Shown: one piece after another, positions 1 through 7,191 of the stretch
How positions within the stretch are numbered: position 1 is the first letter of the stretch
Layout of the letters: every line of letters starts with the position of its first letter
Source: an uncultured Bacteroidota bacterium
Lineage (GTDB): Bacteria; Bacteroidota; Bacteroidia; Bacteroidales; CAIWKO01
Length of the DNA: 15,519 bases
Assembly: GCA_937934705.1 (NCBI GenBank)
Contig: CALGYY010000178.1
Coordinates: forward strand, 1 to 15,519
Reading direction: 5' to 3'
Position numbers and translations under genes: made by a program
The notes under the pieces: model-generated
Told to the model about the DNA's origin: nothing
Seen by the model: only the letters and a program-made list of their open reading frames with translations
Databases searched by the model: none

Positions 1-43
1 AAGACTTAAATGACCTTGATACTCAATATTACCTGAATCAATA

Positions 44-87
44 GGAAAAGAAAAACAAGGTTCGGGAGCGGAGGACTCCCGAACCTT
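44..87 (-). terminator. Intrinsic terminator of the OmpA-family gene
   Basis: A perfect 12-bp inverted repeat (57-68 with 76-87, seven-base loop) is followed on the minus strand by a T-rich tract at about 44-56. It lies about 85 nt beyond the stop of the OmpA-family gene, so it fits as that gene's terminator. On the plus strand no T-run follows, so it looks one-directional. Positions 1-43 hold nothing I can identify. Confidence 0.75.
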
Positions 88-170
88 CAGCTTGTACAAA
101 AGCGATCATTCAATTTTTTATACTTCGGTTAAATATCTTTTGGGGTACCCGTGTGATCGAACCACGTTTA

Positions 171-1115
171 CTACTCAATCACCTTGATCTCCGTTCGCCT
201 GTTCTTCGCTTTGCCTTCATCTGTTGTGTTGCTGGCGATAGGCGTGGTTTCTCCATACCCTTTGGTCAGTAAACGGCCGGCGCTGATCCCCTTGGTCACC
301 AGATAGTTTTTCACTGCGTCTGCCCTGCGCTGACTGAGCTGCATATTAAAGGCATCCGGTCCGTCACTGTCGGTATGACCGCCGATCTCAATCTTCATGG
401 CAGGGTCTGCTTTCAGCATATCGTACAAACTGTTGAGTGCGGCATTGGATTCAGGCTTGAGATCCCATTTGTTGTAGTCGAAATAGACATTATCCAGGAC
501 AAAAGACCGGATATAACGCTCTACAACTTTAATTTTCAGATGGAAGGTATATTCAGCAAGATCCGGGTCAGGCGGAAGATCCAGATCAAGGTTAAACTCC
601 TTACCGAATTTATTCACAATCAGCTTGTAATCCTTGTTCTTGAGCAACATGACCTGACAATAACCATCCACATCTGTAGTACAGCTGAAGACCGTCCTTC
701 CACTTTCTGTCACTGCAATTTTCGCTTCAGACTCCACGATTCCCTTTTCATCGGTCACGTGAAAGATCACCTTGACACTGTCTGAAGCCGCTTCTCCGGA
801 AGCAGCCAGTTGCAGTTCAAACTGTACCTGATCCTCGTTTTCGATCGGAAATTCGGTTTGCATGGTCCGGCCGTTGATCTTTGTTTCAAAGCGGTAAACC
901 GTATTCTTTTTCAGCTCAATCGTGGATTTCCCCTGAGCGTCGGTCTGGAAATCACCCAGTTTGGCAGCACCCTGATAGTAGAGGCTGAATGAATGGCCTG
1001 CGAGAGACGCCCCGCCTTCACCGACCAGATAGAGTGTGAGTTTACAGTTCCCCGTATTCTGGGCATTAATCGCCATGCATGGCATCAGCAGGAGAATAAG
1101 AATCAGTTTTCTCAT
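171..1115 (-). CDS. OmpA-family outer membrane / peptidoglycan-binding protein
   Basis: This is a 314-aa exported protein. Residues 1-19 form a signal peptide ending A-Q, the usual cleavage context in this phylum. Residues about 20-200 look like two successive beta-rich, transthyretin-like or Ig-like modules (about 25-105 and 113-197), each with a pattern resembling 'D-x-x-G-x-x-x-x-x-L-K-K/N'. Residues about 206-314 are an OmpA C-terminal domain: VYFDYNKWDLKPES at its start, then GGHTDSDGPDAFN, LSQRRADAV and a closing GYGETTPIASN...NRRTEI. D249 and R264 are 15 residues apart, the spacing of the diaminopimelate-binding Asp/Arg pair of the family. The inferred role is anchoring the outer envelope to the cell wall; the carboxypeptidase-regulatory-like modules may bind a partner. 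It is divergent from the S41 protease gene and has its own terminator at 44-87. The start is fixed by the signal peptide. Confidence 0.93.
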   Translation of the reverse strand: MRKLILILLLMPCMAINAQNTGNCKLTLYLVGEGGASLAGHSFSLYYQGAAKLGDFQTDAQGKSTIELKKNTVYRFETKINGRTMQTEFPIENEDQVQFELQLAASGEAASDSVKVIFHVTDEKGIVESEAKIAVTESGRTVFSCTTDVDGYCQVMLLKNKDYKLIVNKFGKEFNLDLDLPPDPDLAEYTFHLKIKVVERYIRSFVLDNVYFDYNKWDLKPESNAALNSLYDMLKADPAMKIEIGGHTDSDGPDAFNMQLSQRRADAVKNYLVTKGISAGRLLTKGYGETTPIASNTTDEGKAKNRRTEIKVIE

Positions 1116-1138
1116 AGATGGTTTTTTAAAAAGACGAA

Positions 1139-1146
1139 TAAAGGTA
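1139..1146 (-). promoter_or_regulatory. Candidate -7 element of the OmpA-family gene
   Basis: The minus strand reads TACCTTTA, one mismatch from TAnnTTTG, 23 nt upstream of the ATG. This leader length resembles those of the better promoters in the window. I see no convincing TTTG at -33, so support is weak. Confidence 0.3.
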
Positions 1147-1201
1147 ATAAAATATTGTCCAGTTCTCCGCTAACCGATAAAAGTAAGGCATTCATCGATT
1201 C

Positions 1202-1219
1202 CTGCAGAATAATCTGCAG
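1202..1219. repeat. Paired CTGCAG palindromes in the divergent intergenic region
   Basis: Two CTGCAG palindromes lie at 1202-1207 and 1214-1219, with centres 12 bp apart (just over one helical turn). They sit about 14 bp upstream of the -33 box of the protease promoter and between two divergent genes. The geometry would suit a dimeric regulator on one DNA face, but each half is only 6 bp and chance is possible. Confidence 0.3.
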
Positions 1220-1232
1220 CCGTATGCCGTTA

Positions 1233-1261
1233 TTTGCATATTATTTAAAATACTACATTTG
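1233..1261 (+). promoter_or_regulatory. Bacteroidota-type promoter of the S41 protease gene
   Basis: TTTG at 1233-1236 and TACATTTG at 1254-1261 (matching TAnnTTTG) are separated by 17 bp. The -7 element ends 37 nt before the ATG at 1299. The spacer is slightly short compared with the 19 bp seen at 11503-11533. Confidence 0.65.
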
Positions 1262-1298
1262 TATAACGATTACCCATACTCCTAAATTCCTGCATTAT

Positions 1299-2918
1299 AT
1301 GAATGATCTGAGATTTGTTAGCATGAGGGGCCTGACGTACGCTGTATTGACTGCTCTTATGATCGTGATGATGAAACCTGCATCATCGCAGGTTCACGAC
1401 CCAAAAAAAACGGATCAGAAATTTGCATCCGCTCTTCAGATTATAAGATTTGCTTATGTGGACACTGTCAATGAAGAGAAGCTGACAGAAGCTGCCATTG
1501 AAGGCATGCTCAAAGAACTGGATCCGCATTCCACCTACATGTCGAAAGCTGAGGTTGAAAAGGCCAACGAACCGCTTCAGGGAAACTTCGAAGGGATTGG
1601 CGTTCAGTTCGACATCATCAGGGATACTATCCTGGTGGTTACGCCTATCCCCGGGGGGCCATCAGAGAAGCTCGGGATCATGTCAGGCGATAAGATTGTC
1701 ACCATCGATGGTGAGGATGCCACAGGCACCAAGGTCAACAATGAATACGTACTGGGAAAACTGCGCGGCACCAAGGGAACAACGGTAGTTGTTGGTATTT
1801 ATCGCAAAGGCAATAAAAAACTTCTTGAATTCAGCATCACACGTGATAAAATCCCCATTTTCAGCCTGGATGCAGCGTACATGGCCGCACCCGGGGTCGG
1901 GTACATCAAACTTAACCGTTTCTCTGCCACCACCATGGAGGAATACAGGACGGCCATGGCCAAACTTAAAAATCAGGGCATGACGAGCCTGATCCTCGAT
2001 CTGCAGAACAATTCAGGTGGTTATCTGAATACCGCCATTGACCTCTGTGATGAGTTTCTGCCTGAAGGTAAACTATCGGTTTATACCGAAGGTTATTTCA
2101 GCCCGAAACAGGAAAGCATTGCAACGCGTAACGGCAGCTTTGAAAAGGGCCGCCTGGTTGTGCTGGTCAATGAAGGCAGTGCATCGGCCAGCGAGATTGT
2201 TGCCGGGGCTGTTCAGGATTGGGACCGCGCCATCATCATCGGACGCAGGACCTTCGGAAAAGGGCTCGTTCAGAGACCTTATACCCTGACTGACGGCTCT
2301 GTGATCCGCTTGACCACTGCACACTATTACACCCCCACCGGCCGATGTGTTCAGAAGCCATACGACGATGGCGTCGACAAGTACTATGAAGATCTGACCA
2401 AGAGGTTTGAGCATGGAGAACTGGTCAACTCTGACAGTATCCGGTTTCCGGATTCCCTGAAGTATTATACCCCCAACAAAAAGCTGGTTTATGGCGGAGG
2501 GGGCATCATGCCCGATATCTTTGTTGCACTTGATACCACCAGTCTGGAGTATTACACCAGTGTGATCAGGAAAGGCATTCTCAATGAATTTGTTCAGAAT
2601 TACATGGAAAAGAACCGGGAGTCGCTGAAGAAGCAGTACCCCAATGTTGATGCCTTTTCAAAGGATTACCAGGTCAGTCCCGCCATGATGAAGGAATTCA
2701 CCACCTTCGCCGAAGAAAAGGGCGTAAAAAAGGAAGAAACCGATTTTGCACGCTCAGAAAAACACCTTCGGAACCTCATAAAGGCAAGAATCGCCCAGAA
2801 TCTTTTTGATTTTGCAGCCTTCTGGCAGGTTTTTAACGAACTGGACGACATTTATCTCAAGGGACTGGAGATCATACAGGATAAAAATAAATTCAGGGAA
2901 TATAAAATCAACGAATAG
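1299..2918 (+). CDS. S41 family C-terminal processing peptidase (PDZ-containing)
   Basis: This serine protease of the Ctp/Prc type trims or degrades envelope proteins from their C-termini. From 1299 it is 539 aa; the ATG at 1323 (531 aa) is also plausible and gives a more compact signal peptide ending A-S-S-Q. The open frame continues back to 993, but that part overlaps the divergent gene and lies upstream of the promoter, so it is not coding. Numbered from 1299: N-terminal helical region about 35-95 with LDPHSTYM; PDZ domain about 95-180, containing FEGIGVQF, the loop TPIPGGPSEKLG and GDKIVTIDG; catalytic S41 domain about 195-410. EGSASASEIVAG supplies nucleophile S296, and FGKGLVQ supplies general base K321 (25 residues later, the family spacing) and Q325. 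GGGIMPDIF is typical of Bacteroidota members. The last 120 residues are a helical tail. It acts in the periplasm. It is monocistronic, with its own promoter and terminator. Confidence 0.95.
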   Translation: MNDLRFVSMRGLTYAVLTALMIVMMKPASSQVHDPKKTDQKFASALQIIRFAYVDTVNEEKLTEAAIEGMLKELDPHSTYMSKAEVEKANEPLQGNFEGIGVQFDIIRDTILVVTPIPGGPSEKLGIMSGDKIVTIDGEDATGTKVNNEYVLGKLRGTKGTTVVVGIYRKGNKKLLEFSITRDKIPIFSLDAAYMAAPGVGYIKLNRFSATTMEEYRTAMAKLKNQGMTSLILDLQNNSGGYLNTAIDLCDEFLPEGKLSVYTEGYFSPKQESIATRNGSFEKGRLVVLVNEGSASASEIVAGAVQDWDRAIIIGRRTFGKGLVQRPYTLTDGSVIRLTTAHYYTPTGRCVQKPYDDGVDKYYEDLTKRFEHGELVNSDSIRFPDSLKYYTPNKKLVYGGGGIMPDIFVALDTTSLEYYTSVIRKGILNEFVQNYMEKNRESLKKQYPNVDAFSKDYQVSPAMMKEFTTFAEEKGVKKEETDFARSEKHLRNLIKARIAQNLFDFAAFWQVFNELDDIYLKGLEIIQDKNKFREYKINE

Positions 2919-2923
2919 AAAGG

Positions 2924-2949
2924 AGCCCCGATCCGGGGCTTTTTTTTTG
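2924..2949 (+). terminator. Intrinsic terminator after the S41 protease gene
   Basis: A 7-bp GC-rich stem (2924-2930 with 2934-2940, three-base loop) is followed by nine Ts (2940-2948). It begins 6 nt after the stop codon. Its T-run runs straight into the TTTG used as the -33 box of the next gene. Confidence 0.92.
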
Positions 2950-2975
2950 TGTTTTACGCATAATTCGTATCTTTG
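2946..2975 (+). promoter_or_regulatory. Promoter of the YbjN-like gene
   Basis: TTTG at 2946-2949 and TATCTTTG at 2968-2975 (TAnnTTTG) are separated by 18 bp. The -7 element ends 21 nt before the ATG at 2997. It also excludes the TTG at 2973 as a start, since that codon lies inside the -7 box. The -33 box shares its Ts with the preceding terminator. Confidence 0.75.
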
Positions 2976-2996
2976 AAAAAACTAAACCATTCATTT

Positions 2997-3434
2997 ATGC
3001 AGCCCATTGAGAACTATTACAAGATGGTGGATAACATCATCACCAAACTGGGGGTTGACCCCGCAACATGTCGCGGTGAGCAGGCCGGGCAATGGAACCT
3101 GAAAAAAGGTAGTGCCAGTGTGTGGGTCGACGTGTGGAAACTTCAGGACCAGGATTATGGTTATATCCAGATCATGGCTCCTATCACAGAAATCCCGGTC
3201 AACAACCGAGACATTTTTCTGACGGAAGTACTCGAGATTAACCACAACCTTTACGGTGTCGGATTCACCAAATACAAAGAGTGGCTCTATCTGAAATCCA
3301 TCCGTGAACTTGAAGGACTGGACGAAGACGAAATCATGGCCACTTTCAATCGCATCGGAAATTACAGCGACGAATACGACGATTACTTCAAAAACAAGTA
3401 TTTCGGTGGTTCGGGTCAACGCCCGCCCCAGTAA
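2997..3434 (+). CDS. YbjN / type III secretion chaperone-like small protein
   Basis: This is a 145-aa cytosolic protein with no signal peptide or membrane segment. Its pattern is that of the YbjN/CesT-like fold: an N-terminal helix (MQPIENYYKMVDNIITKLG), a central antiparallel sheet (GSASVWVDVW, YGYIQIMAP), then FLTEVLEINHNLYGVGFTKYKEWLYLKS, the conserved 'helix with N-H then strand' seen in these families, and a C-terminal helix ending in an acidic EYDDYF stretch. Known members are small chaperone or regulatory proteins that bind other proteins; no type III secretion genes are visible here, so a general chaperone-like role is an inference. The start at 2997 is chosen because the in-frame TTG at 2973 falls inside the promoter. 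The gene has its own promoter and is followed by hairpins. The family call is from pattern, not from a search. Confidence 0.75.
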   Translation: MQPIENYYKMVDNIITKLGVDPATCRGEQAGQWNLKKGSASVWVDVWKLQDQDYGYIQIMAPITEIPVNNRDIFLTEVLEINHNLYGVGFTKYKEWLYLKSIRELEGLDEDEIMATFNRIGNYSDEYDDYFKNKYFGGSGQRPPQ

Positions 3435-3445
3435 GCGTTAGATCC

Positions 3446-3480
3446 AGCCTGATCACTTTTTGCATGAGAATGATCAGGTT
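3446..3480 (+). other. Hairpin downstream of the YbjN-like gene
   Basis: Positions 3446-3455 pair with 3471-3480 (eight Watson-Crick pairs plus a G-U and an A-U at the base, 15-nt loop). Only three Ts follow, so it is not a convincing terminator on its own. It may protect the mRNA 3' end or assist the stronger hairpin that starts six bases later. Confidence 0.5.
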
Positions 3481-3485
3481 TCAAA

Positions 3486-3523
3486 AGCGGAGTCTGTCGT
3501 AACCGGCAGGCTCCGCTTTTTTT
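3486..3523 (+). terminator. Intrinsic terminator of the YbjN-like gene
   Basis: An 11-bp stem with one G-U pair (3486-3496 with 3507-3517, 10-nt loop) is followed by a run of seven Ts ending at 3523. It lies about 50 nt past the stop codon. Confidence 0.88.
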
Positions 3524-3551
3524 GTGAAGAAGCTGTCCGAAGCACCTTAAC

Positions 3552-3583
3552 ATCAGGGAACCAGAACCTTTTCCCTGATTTTT
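3552..3583 (+). terminator. Second terminator-like hairpin, immediately before a promoter
   Basis: A perfect 9-bp stem (3552-3560 with 3571-3579, 10-nt loop) is followed by five Ts (3579-3583). It ends two bases before the -7 element at 3586, so the region where a -33 box should lie falls in its loop. It could act as a back-up terminator that insulates the following gene. Confidence 0.6.
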
Positions 3584-3585
3584 CG

Positions 3586-3593
3586 TATATTTG
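3586..3593 (+). promoter_or_regulatory. -7 element of the coiled-coil protein gene
   Basis: TATATTTG matches TAnnTTTG. No TTTG is found 17-20 bp upstream, where a terminator-like hairpin lies instead. The ATG at 3650 is 56 nt downstream; the 3594-3649 leader shows no Shine-Dalgarno sequence. Confidence 0.5.
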
Positions 3594-3649
3594 TCTGTCG
3601 CGCCTGTAATTTTTAAAAACTTTTACATTCAAGCGCTTACGCAATCATC

Positions 3650-6148
3650 ATGGATTTGATGAATGCCGGATGGTACGGTATCATGAGGGCTAAACACAGG
3701 TCCGGAAACATTTTCAGAAGCAGTATTCTCGGGATACTGCTTATTGTGCTTTGTGTTACCGGTGTCAGGGCGCAGGACAGCAGCGCGCGTAAAAAGGAAT
3801 TCAGGGAATGGGAAGAGGTGTTTAAGCTTCGCAACAAATTCCTGAACGGGAATTACGGAAGCCATTATTTCATGGGAGTCTTCGATGGACGTTTTATCGG
3901 TCCCAATGATAAACCCGAATACGGGATCCGGTCATTCACCACGGCCTTTGATTACCTGATTCTGGGTAACAATCTGCTTTCGCTGATCGTCAACCTGGGT
4001 TACCGGGCTGACAATATCAGCTTTCTTTCAGCGGATAAAATTCCCGATGGAAAAACCTATAAGCTAGGGTGTATCTGGTTCTATTCAATCGCCGGTGACA
4101 AGTACCTGGTGGATTCGGTATACAGCACCAAACTGAACAAAATGGTGCCGGTTGAGAACCCCTATTATGCCAAATCGAGTCGTTTAAAAATCGACTCAAC
4201 ACATGTTCAGGTTAAGATGGCTGGTCTGATCCGGAAAACTAAAGAAGGCAGGAAGATTACCTACGACACCCTTATGCTTCCTCCCATTGAGGGTACTGGA
4301 TCATGGAAAGACGCCAACAATTATGACCTGGTGTATGAATGGATGGAGTTTGTTTTTGAACGCTATAAAGACACTTTTGATATCCGCAAACGCCAGTTTT
4401 CCAAATTCTGCCCGCCTGATGTCAAAAACTGCATTCTTCAGCGCTATGACACCGACAAGTATCTCAGGCAACACAATCTTACGGAGATGGATCTGCAGTA
4501 TTCGCTTCGGGATCAGTTGGGGACCAAGGCTTATGACATGATCAACCAGGAAAACGGAAAAATTCTGACTTTCGGAAACTTTGAAGTTTTTCGTTTTTTT
4601 AATGATGTTTACTGGAGAGTCGCCTCCAACAAAGAAAGGCATAACCCGGTCTGGCATTCAGCTTTCCAGTATGACAAAGACGTTGAGAGGAATACCAAAG
4701 GACTGATAGACTTTGTGGTTCTTGGATATGGCGCCAAAAATTACATTATGCCTACGGTCATACCCCGAAACTTCACGGTTTTCACGCAATTCGAGGGGGT
4801 CGTCATTTATCAGAAAGGAACGGAGCGTGAAGGACATTCAAACAAAGATGATATCTGGGTAAACACTCTTAATGGCAGAATGATCGACCGTAACTTTTAT
4901 GAATATCCTCATGAGCCGGGAATTCTGCCGCTTAACGACGACGGTACGGTTGACCGTATTTATAAAATCTATGCATGGAAGGATAAGAAACTGTATTGGG
5001 CCTATATCTATTGCGGAAAGCATGCAGGTGTGAGGGGTGGCAAGCCCGGGAAATCCTTTGTAGAACAGGTTGATAATTTCAGGGCACAGTATCAGGCAGC
5101 CGAATACTGGTATTTTGTTTCAGATATCGACTATCATGATGATGTTAAAAACAATCTGGGTGCATTCACCCAGGACCTTTACAATTTCGTGAACAAAGCA
5201 TCCGGCCTGGAAGGAAAGACCGTCCCGAGCGTTAACATCCTGCTTGAAACCCAGGACCCGAAAAATCCCAAAAAGAAATACTCAGAAATTAAAAAGCTCG
5301 TGTTTTTCGATGATCACACTGCACGTCTCGATCCTGAAGGACTGATTGTTCCCTATGAAATTGAGGAAATCAAAGATGAGCGCCTGCGCAGGATCAGGAA
5401 AGTCAAGCTTAACCTGCTCGGAAATACCGTATATATAGAAGATCTGGAGGACCACCTCAAAAACAACAAGTTCAGCGGATCCGATGTCAACAAATTCAAC
5501 AAGAAATTTCTGAAAGAAAGGGAAAATTTTGTGGAGATACCTGACAGTACGGAGAAGACCACTGAGGTTTATGAGAAACAGGCTTATGATCTGACCAATG
5601 TTCAGGATGCAAAAGCGCTGCTGGAGCGCGTCATACAGGATATAGCAAATATGGATTACCAAATCCCGCAAATGGAGGAAAATGTGGCATGGCAGCGGAC
5701 GAATAAGGTTGAACACATTGAGAAGCGTCTGGTTGAACTGGAAATGTCTGACCAGGGCGGTACCGAAATCCACAAGAAGCTTCAGCAGGAATATGAAAAA
5801 GAATACGCCAAACTAGAGAAACTGGAGGAAGATCTGTCAAAAATGCAGTATAAGAGGGAGCAACTGCAGCAAAAGCAGTACGCTTTCCGCTCCTACTATA
5901 TCAGAAGCCTCGAAAGCAACCTCTATCACCTGAAAGAAAAGAAATCCTTCATCCTGAACCAGATCAGCGAGATCGAAAAAAACATGAAAACACTCGAGGA
6001 TGAAGGCAAAAAAGGCACTGATGCCTATCTCCAGATGCAACAGTCGCTGAAAAACAAAGACGGCGAAATCCAGGAAACCACCGAGAAGGAAAACGAGGTC
6101 ATGAAGGTACTTGCAGAACAACGCCTGCTGAAAGAACAGGAACAATAA
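3650..6148 (+). CDS. Large exported protein of unknown function with C-terminal coiled coil
   Basis: I do not recognise this 832-aa protein. A signal peptide spans residues about 13-41 (MRAKHRSGN..., hydrophobic ILGILLIVLCVTG, cleavage after VRA before Q42), so the ATG at 3683 may be the true start; 3659 is a third option. Residues about 45-600 form a mixed alpha/beta, aromatic-rich region (SHYFMGVFDGRFIG, GCIWFYSIAGDKY, YWYFVSDIDYHDD) with no repeats or cofactor motif that I can name. Residues about 648-832 are almost entirely charged heptad-like helix rich in E, K and Q, predicted to be a long coiled coil, probably for oligomerisation or for spanning the periplasm. There is no lipobox, no further membrane segment and no obvious surface-sorting tail. 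It is monocistronic and convergent with the lipoprotein gene at 6156, only 7 nt away. A structural envelope role is a guess. Confidence 0.85.
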   Translation: MDLMNAGWYGIMRAKHRSGNIFRSSILGILLIVLCVTGVRAQDSSARKKEFREWEEVFKLRNKFLNGNYGSHYFMGVFDGRFIGPNDKPEYGIRSFTTAFDYLILGNNLLSLIVNLGYRADNISFLSADKIPDGKTYKLGCIWFYSIAGDKYLVDSVYSTKLNKMVPVENPYYAKSSRLKIDSTHVQVKMAGLIRKTKEGRKITYDTLMLPPIEGTGSWKDANNYDLVYEWMEFVFERYKDTFDIRKRQFSKFCPPDVKNCILQRYDTDKYLRQHNLTEMDLQYSLRDQLGTKAYDMINQENGKILTFGNFEVFRFFNDVYWRVASNKERHNPVWHSAFQYDKDVERNTKGLIDFVVLGYGAKNYIMPTVIPRNFTVFTQFEGVVIYQKGTEREGHSNKDDIWVNTLNGRMIDRNFYEYPHEPGILPLNDDGTVDRIYKIYAWKDKKLYWAYIYCGKHAGVRGGKPGKSFVEQVDNFRAQYQAAEYWYFVSDIDYHDDVKNNLGAFTQDLYNFVNKASGLEGKTVPSVNILLETQDPKNPKKKYSEIKKLVFFDDHTARLDPEGLIVPYEIEEIKDERLRRIRKVKLNLLGNTVYIEDLEDHLKNNKFSGSDVNKFNKKFLKERENFVEIPDSTEKTTEVYEKQAYDLTNVQDAKALLERVIQDIANMDYQIPQMEENVAWQRTNKVEHIEKRLVELEMSDQGGTEIHKKLQQEYEKEYAKLEKLEEDLSKMQYKREQLQQKQYAFRSYYIRSLESNLYHLKEKKSFILNQISEIEKNMKTLEDEGKKGTDAYLQMQQSLKNKDGEIQETTEKENEVMKVLAEQRLLKEQEQ

Positions 6149-6155
6149 GAAGAAT

Positions 6156-6518
6156 CTATTCCTTTTTCAGTATGGCAACCTGATGCTTGTCAGCATATTC
6201 CAGGGCTTCTTTCCGGGACCCAAAAACCCGCACGACATCATATTCCATATAAACTGTCGTCCCTTCCACCTCCACTGCTGTGACCGGGCGTGCGACCATG
6301 CCATTTCCGGCAAACAGTGTCAGAAGGCAGTACTTTTCCTGTTTTGCCATTTCTCTGCATTTTTCACATGCGTTGACTCCCCTGGCACAGTGGGTGAGTC
6401 TCATTTTACGGATCACTTGCCTGCCGGACTCTTCCATAGGTTTCTGTTCCTGCGCGCTGCAGGAATTAATCGTTAATAAGGGAATGAAGACTGCAATCGC
6501 AAAAAAGAATCTTTTCAT
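6156..6518 (-). CDS. Cysteine-containing small lipoprotein, function unknown
   Basis: This is a 120-aa predicted lipoprotein: MKRFFFAIAVFIPLLTINSC with lipidated C20. The mature part carries C44, C51, C54 and C64, including a C-x2-C pair (ACEKC), followed by a small alpha/beta stretch ending in EALEYADKHQVAILKKE. The cysteines could form disulfides or bind a metal or heme-like ligand; there is no CxxCH, so it is not a c-type cytochrome, and no thioredoxin fold is evident. The start at 6518 is chosen because the upstream in-frame ATG (6542) would add eight residues ahead of the signal. It is last in the minus-strand run that begins at 11303, 48 nt after the preceding gene. No terminator is visible between it and the convergent gene ending at 6148. 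Lipobox residue -2 (N) is unusual but seen in this phylum. Confidence 0.8.
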   Translation of the reverse strand: MKRFFFAIAVFIPLLTINSCSAQEQKPMEESGRQVIRKMRLTHCARGVNACEKCREMAKQEKYCLLTLFAGNGMVARPVTAVEVEGTTVYMEYDVVRVFGSRKEALEYADKHQVAILKKE

Positions 6519-6566
6519 GGCTGTGGTTTTAGGTTTATACATCCGGCCTGAGAAAGGATAGCCCGC

Positions 6567-7178
6567 TTAATGAAAGTTCCACCACCTGAGTTTAGTCACA
6601 ATTTCCCATCCGGCCGTAGTGTGTTCAAGAATATATACATTCGGAAAACCGTTCTCAACCCCGCACTGATAATGAAAATATACCAGCGCAGTGGTTTTGC
6701 TCATAAAATATGCCCTGGAAATTTCACAGAAGCACTCACACCCGTATGTTTTCAGTAATTTATCAAAACCTTTGACCGAAAGTATGATCTCTCCGGGATT
6801 CTTAGGAAGAGTGAAGAACTTCCGGTATTCCGTCATCGGGATCCTGAGCAGGATACTGTCGGGCAGCATCTCCTGCGTGATCTCAACCTTCTCTTTGGAG
6901 TAATCAATGAACCCGCGCCTGAATACCTCAGCATCAAAATAACTGATCTCTTCAAACCCAAAGTATTTTTTATTGATACTATCCGGAAAACCTCCGTAAA
7001 AGACCGCTTCACAGCTTGAATCAGGAATGGCTGCGCGGGGAAAATCCCGGCTCGCAACAGAATCAATGAAGTCTTTAAGTACCAGTTTATATATACTTAC
7101 CTGATCAGTATACTCCTGTGCTCCCGCAGAAAAACCAAAGAAACCACACAACATCAGAATCAGGAGAACACGCTTCAC
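6567..7178 (-). CDS. Small exported protein of unknown function
   Basis: This 203-aa protein has a clear signal peptide (MKRVLLILMLCGFFGFSAGA, cleaved before Q21). I do not recognise the family. The mature part is mixed alpha/beta, with a C-x-C-x-C cluster (GCECFCEIS) at about residues 145-150, and a C-terminal strand-rich part ending GWEIVTKLRWWNFH, a pattern like small proteins that end in an NTF2-like or cystatin-like sheet (a guess). The start codon is GTG (minus strand), supported because it gives the signal peptide exactly; it lies 13 nt after the stop of the molybdenum hydroxylase gene, so the two are very likely co-transcribed. The cysteines might coordinate a metal or form disulfides. 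Any link to the hydroxylase is from position only. Confidence 0.82.
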   Translation of the reverse strand: MKRVLLILMLCGFFGFSAGAQEYTDQVSIYKLVLKDFIDSVASRDFPRAAIPDSSCEAVFYGGFPDSINKKYFGFEEISYFDAEVFRRGFIDYSKEKVEITQEMLPDSILLRIPMTEYRKFFTLPKNPGEIILSVKGFDKLLKTYGCECFCEISRAYFMSKTTALVYFHYQCGVENGFPNVYILEHTTAGWEIVTKLRWWNFH

Positions 7179-7191
7179 CAGATTTCAAAAT

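Noticed and set aside
138..168. T-arm-like sequence on the minus strand (GTGGTTCGATCACAC) followed by GGGTACCCC, suggesting a tRNA or attachment-site remnant
   Set aside because: No matching acceptor, D-arm or anticodon arm can be built upstream, the T-stem is imperfect, and no integrase or repeat is nearby.
993..1298. N-terminal extension of the S41 protease reading frame back to 993
   Set aside because: It overlaps the divergent OmpA-family gene, passes through the promoter at 1233-1261 and lacks family-like sequence; a signal peptide begins at 1299 or 1323.
5282..5773. 163-codon minus-strand frame opposite the coiled-coil protein
   Set aside because: A shadow of the sense gene; the hydrophobic pattern comes from complementing its lysine/glutamate codons.
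6156..6518. c-type cytochrome or thioredoxin-like lipoprotein because of the C-x2-C pair
   Set aside because: No CxxCH heme motif and no thioredoxin W-C-x-x-C context.
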